Shown one piece after another: positions 1 to 6,841 of a stretch of DNA of 35,200 nucleotides. This stretch comes from DASZBR01 sp033763845 (GTDB taxonomy: Bacteria; Pseudomonadota; Gammaproteobacteria; DASZBR01). The notes below the pieces were generated by a model, which was given only the letters and a program-made list of their open reading frames with translations, made no database searches and was not told the origin of the DNA. The translations under genes and the position numbers were made by a program. The stretch is from positions 1 to 35,200 of the forward strand of contig JANRJR010000074.1 of the NCBI GenBank assembly GCA_033763845.1. The letters are read 5' to 3'. Position 1 is the stretch's first letter, and every line of letters begins with the position of its first letter.

Positions 1-338
1 TTTTCATCATACGCAAACTCACGACGTAAACAGTAACGACAATTTACCGCACAACTTACTGCAGGCATGACTAATACGCGGCCATGATATTTGTGAAGTA
101 ATCCGGGGATGGGATTAAACGTATTCTCTTTCAGAGCATGAGGCGAAAAATCCGGATGTTCTGTTTCTTCTGCTTTGGCTGGGAGTATTTGTAGTAAAAG
201 TGGGTCGCGCGGATTACCTTTTTCCATACGCTTTATAAAACTACGCGGCACGCGTAATTTGAAATGCGGGGGAATATGGATGGGTTCACTCAGCTTCAAG
301 AGCCGGAACAGTTCTTTTGCGTCAGTAATTATATCCAT
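1..338 (-). CDS. epmB: EF-P beta-lysylation protein EpmB, N-terminal part (cut by window edge)
   Basis: Translated from the minus strand, this gives a 112-residue open N-terminus without a stop. EpmB is a radical-SAM lysine 2,3-aminomutase that turns L-alpha-lysine into (R)-beta-lysine for attachment to elongation factor P. Visible family signatures are LRVPRSFIKRMEKGNPRDPLLLQ, followed by GLLHKYHGRVLVMP and then CAVNCRYCLRR, the CxxxCxxC cysteines that hold the 4Fe-4S cluster. The start is set at the ATG of MDIITDAKELF. A stop lies about 19 codons further upstream, so only a slightly longer form with a non-ATG start is possible. The gene is divergent from efp, whose product is its pathway target. 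Identification is firm; the exact start is less so because no clear ribosome binding site precedes it. Confidence 0.9.
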   Translation of the reverse strand, partial: MDIITDAKELFRLLKLSEPIHIPPHFKLRVPRSFIKRMEKGNPRDPLLLQILPAKAEETEHPDFSPHALKENTFNPIPGLLHKYHGRVLVMPAVSCAVNCRYCLRREFAYDE

Positions 339-343
339 TGGAC

Positions 344-371
344 TTGACAGTAAATTCAGGGCCTCTATTAT
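344..371 (+). promoter_or_regulatory. Probable sigma-70 promoter of efp
   Basis: A perfect -35 box TTGACA (344-349) is followed after 16 bases by TATTAT (366-371), 31 bases before the efp ATG. It lies in the short gap between the divergent epmB and efp genes. Seen in sequence; activity is inferred. Confidence 0.7.
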
Positions 372-401
372 GCAGGTTTTTTACGCATAAAGTGAACTAC
401 T

Positions 402-971
402 ATGTCAGTCTATAGCACCAATGAATTCAAAGCCGGCCTGAAAGTTATGATGGATGGCGATCCTTGCAATATTCTCGAAAACGAACACGTCAAGCCGGGC
501 AAAGGCCAAGCGTTTAATCGCGTAAAGTTGCGCAATCTCAAAACGGGCCGTGTTTTAGAAAGAACATTTAAATCGGGCGATACCTTGCCGGGTGCTGATG
601 TTGCCGATACCGATATGCAATATCTGTATTTCGATGGCGAGCTGTATCACTTCATGCAACCGGAATCGTTTGAGCAGTACACCGTCAACGAAACAGCATT
701 GGGTGATGCGAAAATATGGCTCAAAGAACAAGATACCTGCATTGTGACGATTTATAACGGAACGGTGATTGGTGTTACGCCGCCGAATTTTGTAAATCTT
801 AAAATTACGCAAACCGACCCTGGTATTCGCGGTGATACTTCCGGCGGTGGTGGTAAACCGGCGACATTAGAAACGGGCGCTGTGGTTCGTGTGCCCTTGT
901 TTATTCAAACGGGTGAAGTGATTAAGGTTGATACTCGCAAAGGGGAATATGTCTCTCGCGTTAAAGAATAA
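402..971 (+). CDS. efp: Elongation factor P
   Basis: A 189-residue protein matching EF-P in length and in all three domains (an N-terminal KOW-like barrel and two OB folds). EF-P binds ribosomes stalled on polyproline stretches and promotes peptide bond formation. The modified loop reads VKPGKGQAF, with Lys34 at the position that E. coli EpmA beta-lysylates. The C-terminal signature is also present (GVTPPNFVNLKI, then TDPGIRGDTSGGGGKPATLE). The genes for the modifying enzymes EpmB and EpmA flank it directly, so the beta-lysine modification pathway is expected here. The last 23 bases overlap the start of epmA, which suggests translational coupling. The Shine-Dalgarno sequence is weak. Confidence 0.97.
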   Translation: MSVYSTNEFKAGLKVMMDGDPCNILENEHVKPGKGQAFNRVKLRNLKTGRVLERTFKSGDTLPGADVADTDMQYLYFDGELYHFMQPESFEQYTVNETALGDAKIWLKEQDTCIVTIYNGTVIGVTPPNFVNLKITQTDPGIRGDTSGGGGKPATLETGAVVRVPLFIQTGEVIKVDTRKGEYVSRVKE

Positions 972-1812
972 TCGTGATGTTTTAGTTGAACGAGCTAAAA
1001 TATTAACTAAAATTCGCCAGTTTTTTTCTGATCAAAATGTTCTAGAAGTCGAAACGCCATTATTGGCATCGGCTTCTGTAACTGACCCATTTTTAAAGCC
1101 ACTCTCTTTAATTTACGATAAAAAGACTTTTTACCTGCAAACCTCCCCTGAATATGCCATGAAAAGATTGTTGTGCGCAGGAAGTGGTTCTATTTATCAA
1201 ATCTGCAAGGCTTTTAGAGATGATGAGAAGGGACGCATTCACGAGCCAGAGTTCACCATGCTCGAGTGGTACATGGTTGGATTTAATTATGAAAATATTA
1301 TTGATCAAACAGATAAATTATTGCAGTTTGTTTTAAATTCCAAACCTGCGCAAAAATATAGCTATCAAGAATTGTTTATTAAATATGCGGGTATAGATCC
1401 GTTAAATTCGGAAATAGACAATTTTGATCTAGATGTCATTTTTAACGCCAAAATAGAGCCCAATCTAAAAGATGTAGTAATAGTTTATGACTATCCAGCG
1501 TCCCAAGCTGCTTTATCTAAAAAAAGAGATAAAGTTTGTGAGCGATTTGAAGTGTATATAGACGGCATTGAATTATCGAATGGATATCATGAGCTTACTG
1601 ATCCTGTTGAGCATCGAAAAAGGTTTGAAATGGATTTAAAAAAACGCCGCGAATTAAATTACCCTGAATTGCCCATCGATGAAAATTTTATGTCTGCTTT
1701 AGAAATTGGCTTGCCGGATTGTGCGGGTGTTGCGTTGGGTGTGGATAGATTGGTGATGGCAGCGTTGAAGAAAAAGCATATTTTGGATGTAGTGGGGTTG
1801 GCCGTAAGTTAA
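949..1812 (+). CDS. epmA: EF-P--(R)-beta-lysine ligase EpmA (GenX/PoxA)
   Basis: A 287-residue class II lysyl-tRNA-synthetase-like protein that lacks the anticodon-binding domain, as is typical of EpmA, which loads beta-lysine onto EF-P Lys34. Class II motifs are visible: motif 2 with FRDDEKGRIHEPEFTMLEWY, and motif 3 near the C-terminus with GVALGVDRLVMA. LQTSPEYAMKRLLCAGSG and IELSNGYHELTDPVEHRKRF are family hallmarks. The start is set at ATG 949 because AGGGG (941-945) is well placed before it; an upstream in-frame TTG at 928 has no such site. It overlaps efp by 23 bases in another frame. It is somewhat shorter than the E. coli enzyme (325 residues), mainly at the N-terminus and in the region between motifs 2 and 3. 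Confidence 0.94.
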   Translation: MSLALKNNRDVLVERAKILTKIRQFFSDQNVLEVETPLLASASVTDPFLKPLSLIYDKKTFYLQTSPEYAMKRLLCAGSGSIYQICKAFRDDEKGRIHEPEFTMLEWYMVGFNYENIIDQTDKLLQFVLNSKPAQKYSYQELFIKYAGIDPLNSEIDNFDLDVIFNAKIEPNLKDVVIVYDYPASQAALSKKRDKVCERFEVYIDGIELSNGYHELTDPVEHRKRFEMDLKKRRELNYPELPIDENFMSALEIGLPDCAGVALGVDRLVMAALKKKHILDVVGLAVS

Positions 1813-1838
1813 CCCTCTCCCCACAGGTGAGGAGAGGG
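1813..1838. repeat. Short perfect palindrome between epmA and deoB
   Basis: An 8-base arm CCCTCTCC (1813-1820) and its exact complement GGAGAGGG (1831-1838) enclose a 10-base loop, directly after the epmA stop. It sits between convergent genes and could slow transcription from either side. Neither side has a real T-tract, so it is better described as a dispersed-repeat-type hairpin than an intrinsic terminator. Confidence 0.55.
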
Positions 1839-1859
1839 AAATAAAAAAGTAGCAGCAGT

Positions 1860-3074
1860 CTATATTAGTACTTTATTGGCTGCCGTTGACAAAAACGACA
1901 CGCCATTTTCTAACGGCGCAATTCCCATGTGTTCTGCGATGGTCTGACCAATATCCGCAAACGTATCACGCTTGCCAATAAATCCAGGCGTAACATTTGG
2001 GCCAAACATTAAGACGGGAATATGTTCGCGAGTGTGATCAGTACCCGGAAAAGTCGGATCACAGCCATGATCTGCTGTAATAATTGCAATATCATCTTCG
2101 CGTAATAATTTTTCAAATTCTGGGAGTTGTGAATCTAATTTTTCTAGCGCTTTTGCATAGCCAGGTACATCTCGGCGATGGCCGTATAACATATCAAAAT
2201 CAACAAAATTCACGAAAACTAAGCTATTATCTGGCGCAGTTTTTGCACAGTTTAATAGAGCTTCAAATAATTTATCGTTGCCATCGGCTTTGATTTTTTC
2301 AGATATTCCTCTATGAGCATAAATATCTGCGACTTTGCCAATAGATATAACTTTCTTATTTTGATCGATTAACTTATCTAAAAGAGTGGGAGCCGGAGGA
2401 GGAACTGCAATGTCTCGCCGATTACCCGTTCGGTAAAACTTTCCAGGCTCGCCCAAAAAGGGTCGCGCAATCACACGACCAATGTTGTAGGGTTTTACTA
2501 GTTCATGGGCAATACTGCAAATATCATAAAGTTTTTCTAAGCCAAAATAGGTTTCATGTGCCGCGATTTGGAAAACGCTGTCGGCTGAAGTGTAACAAAT
2601 GGGTTTGCCTGAGCGGATATGCTCTTCACCTAATTCGTCAATAATGCCGGTTCCAGACGCATGTTTATTGCCAAGAATGCCAGGTAAACACGTTTCTTGG
2701 AGAAATTTTTGGATAAGCTCATCAGGGAAGCTAGGAATAGTATTGGGGAAATATCCCCAATCAAACAAAACCGGCACGCCGGCAATTTCCCAATGGCCGC
2801 TGGGCGTATCTTTGCCCGAGCTTTTTTCTGCGGCAAATCCATAGGCGGCAGTGATGTTGGACGTAGAAGGGATACCCGCAAGTGTACCAGGCGATTTTTT
2901 AGCGCTTTGTTCAGTCGCAGCACCAAGGCCTAGTCTTAGTAAATTCGGAATATGAAGTGGAATTTCCTCAGCGATATGTCCGAAGGTATTGGCACCTGCA
3001 TCGCCAAACTTCTCAGCATCATCAGCTGCGCCAATGCCAAAGGAATCCAACAATAAGATGAAACTTCTCGCCAT
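1860..3074 (-). CDS. deoB: Phosphopentomutase
   Basis: A 404-residue alkaline-phosphatase-superfamily enzyme, close to the roughly 407 residues of E. coli DeoB. It interconverts ribose 1-phosphate and ribose 5-phosphate (and the deoxy forms), linking nucleoside salvage to the pentose phosphate pathway. The N-terminal metal-binding stretch FILLLDSFGIGAADDAEKFG is present. So are SGKDTPSGHWEIAG with the catalytic threonine, a central cap region (CYTSADSVFQIAAHE), and the C-terminal metal site IITADHGCDPTFPGTDHTRE. It stands alone rather than in a deo operon and is divergent from erpA, with about 60 bases between the starts. AAGG precedes the ATG at good spacing. Confidence 0.96.
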   Translation of the reverse strand: MARSFILLLDSFGIGAADDAEKFGDAGANTFGHIAEEIPLHIPNLLRLGLGAATEQSAKKSPGTLAGIPSTSNITAAYGFAAEKSSGKDTPSGHWEIAGVPVLFDWGYFPNTIPSFPDELIQKFLQETCLPGILGNKHASGTGIIDELGEEHIRSGKPICYTSADSVFQIAAHETYFGLEKLYDICSIAHELVKPYNIGRVIARPFLGEPGKFYRTGNRRDIAVPPPAPTLLDKLIDQNKKVISIGKVADIYAHRGISEKIKADGNDKLFEALLNCAKTAPDNSLVFVNFVDFDMLYGHRRDVPGYAKALEKLDSQLPEFEKLLREDDIAIITADHGCDPTFPGTDHTREHIPVLMFGPNVTPGFIGKRDTFADIGQTIAEHMGIAPLENGVSFLSTAANKVLI

Positions 3075-3102
3075 TTGGTAACCTTAATGATAAAACTCGC
3101 GC

Positions 3103-3108
3103 TATAAT
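3103..3108 (+). promoter_or_regulatory. Probable -10 box of erpA
   Basis: A perfect TATAAT lies 28 bases before the erpA ATG in the deoB-erpA divergent gap. No convincing -35 hexamer was found at 16-18 bases upstream, so an activator or a weak -35 is possible. The minus-strand reading TATTAT could serve deoB. Confidence 0.45.
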
Positions 3109-3136
3109 AGCAGAAATTCTAAATGAGGTGTCTCTC

Positions 3137-3511
3137 ATGAGCGTCTGTAACAAGCGAACACTCGAAGTTGTCGACCAAGCGGCCCCCGTGATTTTCACGG
3201 AGAATGCCGCAGCCAAAGTCGCTGAGCTGATCCAAGAAGACAACAACCCCAATCTCAAATTGAGAGTCTGTATCGAATCGGGTGGATGCTCAGGTCTGTC
3301 GTATGGATTTCAATTTGACGAAAACGTTCGTGAGGATGATGCGGTTTATACTACCAATGGCGTGATGCTTTTGGTTGGCAGTGAAAGTCATCCGTATTTA
3401 GCGGGTGCCGTAATAGATTATTTAGAAGATCTCGACGGCGAACGATTTGTAATAGAAAACCCGAACGCCAAATCGACGTGCGGGTGTGGTTCATCCTTTG
3501 ATATTGAATAA
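3137..3511 (+). CDS. erpA: Iron-sulfur cluster insertion protein ErpA
   Basis: A 124-residue A-type Fe-S carrier (HesB/IscA family). It delivers clusters to apoproteins such as those of isoprenoid synthesis and respiration. The three invariant cysteines are in place, one in SGGCSGLSYGF and two in the C-terminal CGCGSSF. NPNLKLRVCIESGGCSG and the tail NPNAKSTCGCGSSF match ErpA better than IscA or SufA. The start is ATG 3137, with GAGG eight bases upstream; an in-frame GTG at 3128 lacks a usable site. It carries an N-terminal extension of roughly 10 residues compared with E. coli ErpA (114 residues). It ends three bases from the convergent CsrA-like gene. Confidence 0.95.
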   Translation: MSVCNKRTLEVVDQAAPVIFTENAAAKVAELIQEDNNPNLKLRVCIESGGCSGLSYGFQFDENVREDDAVYTTNGVMLLVGSESHPYLAGAVIDYLEDLDGERFVIENPNAKSTCGCGSSFDIE

Positions 3512-3514
3512 ATT

Positions 3515-3676
3515 TTATTTTGTTTCCTGTTTTTCTGTGTCCTTGAGTTTTAGCAGATTTTGGCTGATTCCTTCGATGTGAAAAACAACTTCTTCTTCGT
3601 TGATGTGTTTTACTTCAAGTGTAATATTTTCATTAATTCTGACAGCTTCTCCTTCACGACGCATTAGTAGCAACAT
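3515..3676 (-). CDS. Short divergent CsrA-like RNA-binding protein
   Basis: A 53-residue protein read directly from the minus strand, preceded by GAGG at suitable spacing. Its first half follows the CsrA/RsmA pattern: MLLLMRREGEAVRINENITL lines up with the CsrA start, keeping Leu4, Arg6, Arg7 and Gly9-Glu10. A beta-strand-rich stretch follows (EEEVVFHIEG). The second RNA-contact region of CsrA (VHREEI with Arg44) is not recognisable; the sequence there reads GISQNLLKLKDTE. The gene lies 68 bases after tssE on the same strand, so it may be the last gene of the T6SS transcript. It could be a specialised CsrA paralogue that regulates the secretion genes, or a dimer-forming antagonist. Family assignment is moderately sure; function is inferred. 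Confidence 0.68.
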   Translation of the reverse strand: MLLLMRREGEAVRINENITLEVKHINEEEVVFHIEGISQNLLKLKDTEKQETK

Positions 3677-3744
3677 GGAAGCACCTCAGTTTTAGGTTAT
3701 ATTGTTTTACGTTTTATATTTGTAACCCTGAGAAGTTTATCGAT

Positions 3745-4104
3745 TTAAAATAAAATTACAATGCCGCCACTTAAAAAATTCACCTCAAAAGAAATCTTTT
3801 CACCGTTGAGCAATGTTGAAAAAAGTGTTAAGCCAATCACACAGTCAATATCTTGAACACGTTTAAATTCAATAGTGGTATTTTTTAAGCGAGGTTCATA
3901 GCGATAAATTAAATTTTTAAGTGAAAGTTTTAATAATTCTAATGATTCGGGTAGTTTTTGATAAATATCGCACAAATCAGGCAAGCCATAATCCGGTAAA
4001 TGAATTAGCGAGCCTTGGCGAGCATTCAACAGTGAGGTTAAATGCTCGCGTATGCTCTGGACTACATCCACCGCTGGCAACGGATTCAGGATCGTTCTAT
4101 CCAT
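3745..4104 (-). CDS. tssE: Type VI secretion baseplate subunit TssE (gp25-like)
   Basis: A 119-residue protein of the gp25/TssE family, a wedge component of the phage-like T6SS baseplate that starts sheath assembly. Recognisable features are the N-terminal SIREHLTSLLNARQGSLIHLPDYGLPDL, where the RxG and DYGLPDL segments are diagnostic. This is followed by LIYRYEPRLKNTTIEF, which includes the conserved YEPRL, and a C-terminal VNFLSGGIVIL strand. The start at 4104 gives MDRTILNP; a longer reading to 4143 would run deeper into hcp. It overlaps the 3' end of hcp by 19 bases, as expected in a translationally coupled operon. Confidence 0.88.
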   Translation of the reverse strand: MDRTILNPLPAVDVVQSIREHLTSLLNARQGSLIHLPDYGLPDLCDIYQKLPESLELLKLSLKNLIYRYEPRLKNTTIEFKRVQDIDCVIGLTLFSTLLNGEKISFEVNFLSGGIVILF

Positions 4105-4571
4105 GTGTCTTCTGATGAAATATTTCCATCTAAATATAACCATTGAATTTTTTCGTAACGAAAAGCGATTTCTTCTAGATGTCCGTAATGTTCTTTGGTT
4201 TTATCTTTAACATCCGTGATTAACGGTTTTACCGAAACAACTTTGGCATTGGTGAGTGTTTGACGTAGATACTCTTCTTCTTTGCCGGAATTATCGATGC
4301 GATACCAGCTTAATTTTACTTCTTTGAGATTTTGTCCGCTGCAACAGGCTTTATTTAATACCGGCGTTGCGCTACAAAATTGTTTAATAACAACAAACGG
4401 ACTATGTTTTCGAGTACCACTTAAATTTCCAGTGTGTTCATCCGTCGGAATGTAAACCTCATGATGAAAGGTATAAATTTCGGCACTACCCTCACGGCCT
4501 TTTACATTGACCGTACTTTTAATGTCATTTCCTTGACCGTCTTTCATCCATAGATAACCGGGACTTGGCAT
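4086..4571 (-). CDS. hcp: Type VI secretion tube protein Hcp (TssD)
   Basis: A 161-residue Hcp-family protein. Hcp hexamers stack into the inner tube that the sheath propels, and they can carry effectors. Family features include the start MPSPGYLWMKD, the segment YTFHHEVYIPTDEHTGNLSG (loop and strand typical of Hcp), and GTRKHSPFVVIKQFCSATPVL. LKEVKLSWYRIDNSGKEEEY and the C-terminal FRYEKIQWLYLDG are also present. It lies two bases after tssC and overlaps tssE. No effector domain is fused at the C-terminus. It has two adjacent cysteines in the middle (ACCSG), which is unusual but not damaging to the fold. Confidence 0.9.
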   Translation of the reverse strand: MPSPGYLWMKDGQGNDIKSTVNVKGREGSAEIYTFHHEVYIPTDEHTGNLSGTRKHSPFVVIKQFCSATPVLNKACCSGQNLKEVKLSWYRIDNSGKEEEYLRQTLTNAKVVSVKPLITDVKDKTKEHYGHLEEIAFRYEKIQWLYLDGNISSEDTWIERS

Positions 4572-4573
4572 AA

Positions 4574-5992
4574 TTAATGTTCCTTAGTGGGAAGTTGAGC
4601 AATTAACGAGAGTCGTACATCAATTCCTTCTACCTGAAAATGTGGCATGACATACAAATTTACGCGGTAATAGCCTGGGTTATCTGGAATCGTGAGAACT
4701 TCGACTTTTCCTTCGCGTAACGGATGTGTTGCCATTAACTCAGGACCAGGATTATTCATATGAGTAATGAGGGTGTTGAGCCAGCGATTGAGTTCGCGTT
4801 CTAATTCTTCTTTATCTTTGGGCGATCCAATATTTTCGCGTTGCAGTACTTTTAAATAATGGCCTAAGCGTGAGCTTAAAAAAATATACGGTAGCCGTGC
4901 ATTTATTCTGCTATTGGCTGTCGCTTCAGGCGTCTCATAAATCGCAGGCTTTTGCGTTGAATTCGCTGAGAAAAAACAGGCGAAGTTGTTGTTTTTATAA
5001 TAACTTAAGGGGATAAAGCCTAATTGAGCGAATTCTAATTCGCGTGTTTCGGGAATTAAAATTTCTGAGGGAATTTTAGTTTGCAATCCGCGACCGATAT
5101 CATAGTGATGCAAGACTAGATTTTCAATTTTTCCGCCGGATTCAGGTCCGCGAATATTCACAGTCCACCCGTGCTCTTTAAAACTGCGTGTTAAAGTAGT
5201 GGCAAACGCAAAGCTGCTTTTCCCCCATAAGTAATTTGTTGTATGTGGTAGACGCAATAAAAATTGAGGTAATGTTAATCCTATATAGCGTGCGGCTTCC
5301 GTCTGACGAAACGCATTCCAACCAACATATTCTGCGCGATCCATATAAGCGGGAAGATCGTGAATGCGCATGACGTCTTCCAGTGATTCTTTGTGAAAGA
5401 ATTTCGCGCCGACATTGCCTATAAACGGACAGTGAGTTGTAGAAGCAATTTGCGCAATATTTGATAACAGTTGTAAATCTGGTGAGCTTGCATCAAACAT
5501 ATAGTCTGAAATAATAGCCGAAAATGGCTCCCCGCCGGGTGTGTCGTATTCTTGGACATAAATATGCTGATATAAACCCGACTGTGTGATGTCTTGCGCG
5601 TCGTTGAAATCTTCTCGTAATGTTTCTTTATCGATATCTAATATTTCTATTTTGGTATTGGCGCGAAAGTCTGTTCTATCCACAAGATATTTCAAGCTTG
5701 TCCACAGGGACTCGAGTTGTTGAAACTCGGGATTCAGTAAAATCTTGTCTAATTCTTGCTCAATTTTTAAATCGACTTGGCCAATCAAATGGTCTAATAA
5801 AATTTTATCTACTTTTTGAACAGGCTCTGTTTCTGCGATCAGCAATTCCAAAAAAACCTGTAATGCAGCAGTAATTCGTTCACTGGGTGTTTTTTCGGCG
5901 ATAGCCTGTAAGGTACTGAATTGCTGTAAGGAAAAAGGTTGAGTAATGGGTGAGATATTTGCAGTTTGGCATAGGTTTTCATACGTCGTCAT
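4574..5992 (-). CDS. tssC: Type VI secretion contractile sheath large subunit TssC (VipB)
   Basis: A 472-residue protein of the TssC/VipB/IglB family. With TssB it forms the contractile sheath around the Hcp tube. The N-terminal half has the family stretch LDKILLNPEFQQLESLWTSL followed by LVDRTDF. The middle has FSAIISDYMFDAS and RLPHTTNYLWGKSSFAFAT. The C-terminal handshake region contains RLPYIFLSSRLGHYLKVLQRENIG and HPLREGKVEV with NPGYYRVNLYVMPHFQVEGIDVRLSLIAQLP. Length is normal. It begins two bases after the tssB stop. No ClpV (TssH), TssF/G/H/J/K/L/M or VgrG gene lies in the window, so the rest of the apparatus must be elsewhere or missing. Confidence 0.95.
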   Translation of the reverse strand: MTTYENLCQTANISPITQPFSLQQFSTLQAIAEKTPSERITAALQVFLELLIAETEPVQKVDKILLDHLIGQVDLKIEQELDKILLNPEFQQLESLWTSLKYLVDRTDFRANTKIEILDIDKETLREDFNDAQDITQSGLYQHIYVQEYDTPGGEPFSAIISDYMFDASSPDLQLLSNIAQIASTTHCPFIGNVGAKFFHKESLEDVMRIHDLPAYMDRAEYVGWNAFRQTEAARYIGLTLPQFLLRLPHTTNYLWGKSSFAFATTLTRSFKEHGWTVNIRGPESGGKIENLVLHHYDIGRGLQTKIPSEILIPETRELEFAQLGFIPLSYYKNNNFACFFSANSTQKPAIYETPEATANSRINARLPYIFLSSRLGHYLKVLQRENIGSPKDKEELERELNRWLNTLITHMNNPGPELMATHPLREGKVEVLTIPDNPGYYRVNLYVMPHFQVEGIDVRLSLIAQLPTKEH

Positions 5993-5993
5993 C

Positions 5994-6437
5994 TTATTGT
6001 TCTCCGTTTAGAGAGGATTTTTGTTGTATTTCGTGTTGGAGTTGTTGAAGCGTGGGTTTGTGTTGGGAGATTTTTTCGAGGGATTTTCGAAAGTCCGGGT
6101 TGTCTAGCACATTGGCTTTTAATTCTTTGAGAAGGTTTCGCATGCTCGTGAGTTTTCGTAATGCGGGGATTTGTGCGATGACATTTGCCGGCAGAAAATC
6201 TTTCATTTTGGTAAACGTGAGATTTCCTTCAGATAAATGCAGGGTAGGTGAGAGTGAGTGCAATGTGTCATCGAGATTTTGTGGTGTGATATTCAAGCGC
6301 TCGAGCTGTGTAATAGGCTTTTGATTTTGACGACGGCTAAAATTGCCTAAGACCAGTAATTTCAGTGGGAGTTCTTTTTTACGGCGAGCGCCGTGAGTTT
6401 CGACATCGAGAGTGATGTTAACGCGAGCGTGAGTCAT
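5994..6437 (-). CDS. tssB: Type VI secretion contractile sheath small subunit TssB (VipA)
   Basis: A 147-residue protein of the TssB/VipA/IglA family, partner of TssC in the sheath protomer. It shows the early strand VNITLDVETHGARRKKELPLKLLVLGNFS and then LNITPQNLDDTLHSLSPTLHLS. The helical stretch FTKMKDFLPANVIAQIPALRKLTSMRNLLKELKANVLDNPDFRKSL is also typical. The start is placed at 6437 because AAGGA lies seven bases before it; extending to 6494 would consume the promoter region. It is slightly shorter than many homologues (about 160-170 residues). First gene of the tssB-tssC-hcp-tssE run. Confidence 0.92.
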   Translation of the reverse strand: MTHARVNITLDVETHGARRKKELPLKLLVLGNFSRRQNQKPITQLERLNITPQNLDDTLHSLSPTLHLSEGNLTFTKMKDFLPANVIAQIPALRKLTSMRNLLKELKANVLDNPDFRKSLEKISQHKPTLQQLQHEIQQKSSLNGEQ

Positions 6438-6465
6438 AAATCCGTCCTTATTATTTCGAGTTTTC

Positions 6466-6494
6466 AAATTAACACAAGATTTTTTTGTTTGCAA
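6466..6494 (-). promoter_or_regulatory. Possible promoter of the tssBCD-E operon
   Basis: On the minus strand TTGCAA (6494-6489) is followed after 17 bases by TAATTT (6471-6466), about 29 bases before the tssB ATG. An alternative reading uses TTGTGT with an AT-rich -10 closer to the gene. The region is AT-rich and shared with the divergent XRE-type gene, a usual place for autoregulatory operators. Confidence 0.35.
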
Positions 6495-6550
6495 ATTATT
6501 TTATCCCTAGTAAAGTAGCGTTACCTTATAAATAACCAGGGAGATGTAAA

Positions 6551-6841
6551 ATGAAAGCGAAAAGCCGAAAGAAGTCTGCGGTGAAACCAAAACCTGCTGC
6601 GAAAGCGCAAGGGAAGACAGCGGAGAGTGCATTAGTAAAGAAGCTACAAAAAGAAGTAGCAGTTGCGATTGAAGGATATATGGCCAAAAATAAAATTGGC
6701 TTTAATGAATTTGCGCGACGTTTAGGTACGAGTGCGACGCAAATGCAGAAGATTCAAAAAGGCGAAGCGAATTTAACATTCGCAAGTCTTGCTCATATCG
6801 CCGTTGTGATGAAGAAAAAAGTTCGGTTGATGTGGGGTTAA
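6551..6841 (+). CDS. Small XRE-type helix-turn-helix DNA-binding protein
   Basis: A 96-residue protein with a lysine/alanine-rich, probably disordered N-terminus (residues 1-25), followed by a Cro/C1-type helix-turn-helix domain. The segment IGFNEFARRLGTSATQMQKIQKGEANLTFASLAHIAVVM has the layout of HTH_3 domains in HigA-like antitoxins and phage regulators. The ATG is preceded by GGGAG at good spacing. It is divergent from the T6SS genes, with about 110 bases between starts, so it is a candidate regulator of them. No toxin gene accompanies it, which argues against a simple toxin-antitoxin pair. Its last four bases overlap the end of the convergent cysS. Confidence 0.78.
   Translation: MKAKSRKKSAVKPKPAAKAQGKTAESALVKKLQKEVAVAIEGYMAKNKIGFNEFARRLGTSATQMQKIQKGEANLTFASLAHIAVVMKKKVRLMWG

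Noticed and set aside
1813..1848. Palindrome after epmA as an intrinsic terminator
   Set aside because: The stem is good, but neither strand has a continuous T-run after it, so it is listed only as a repeat.
3745..6437. Reading the sheath/tube genes as a phage tail or a Photorhabdus-type contractile particle
   Set aside because: TssB, TssC and Hcp show T6SS-specific signatures, and no phage tail, tape-measure or spike genes are nearby.
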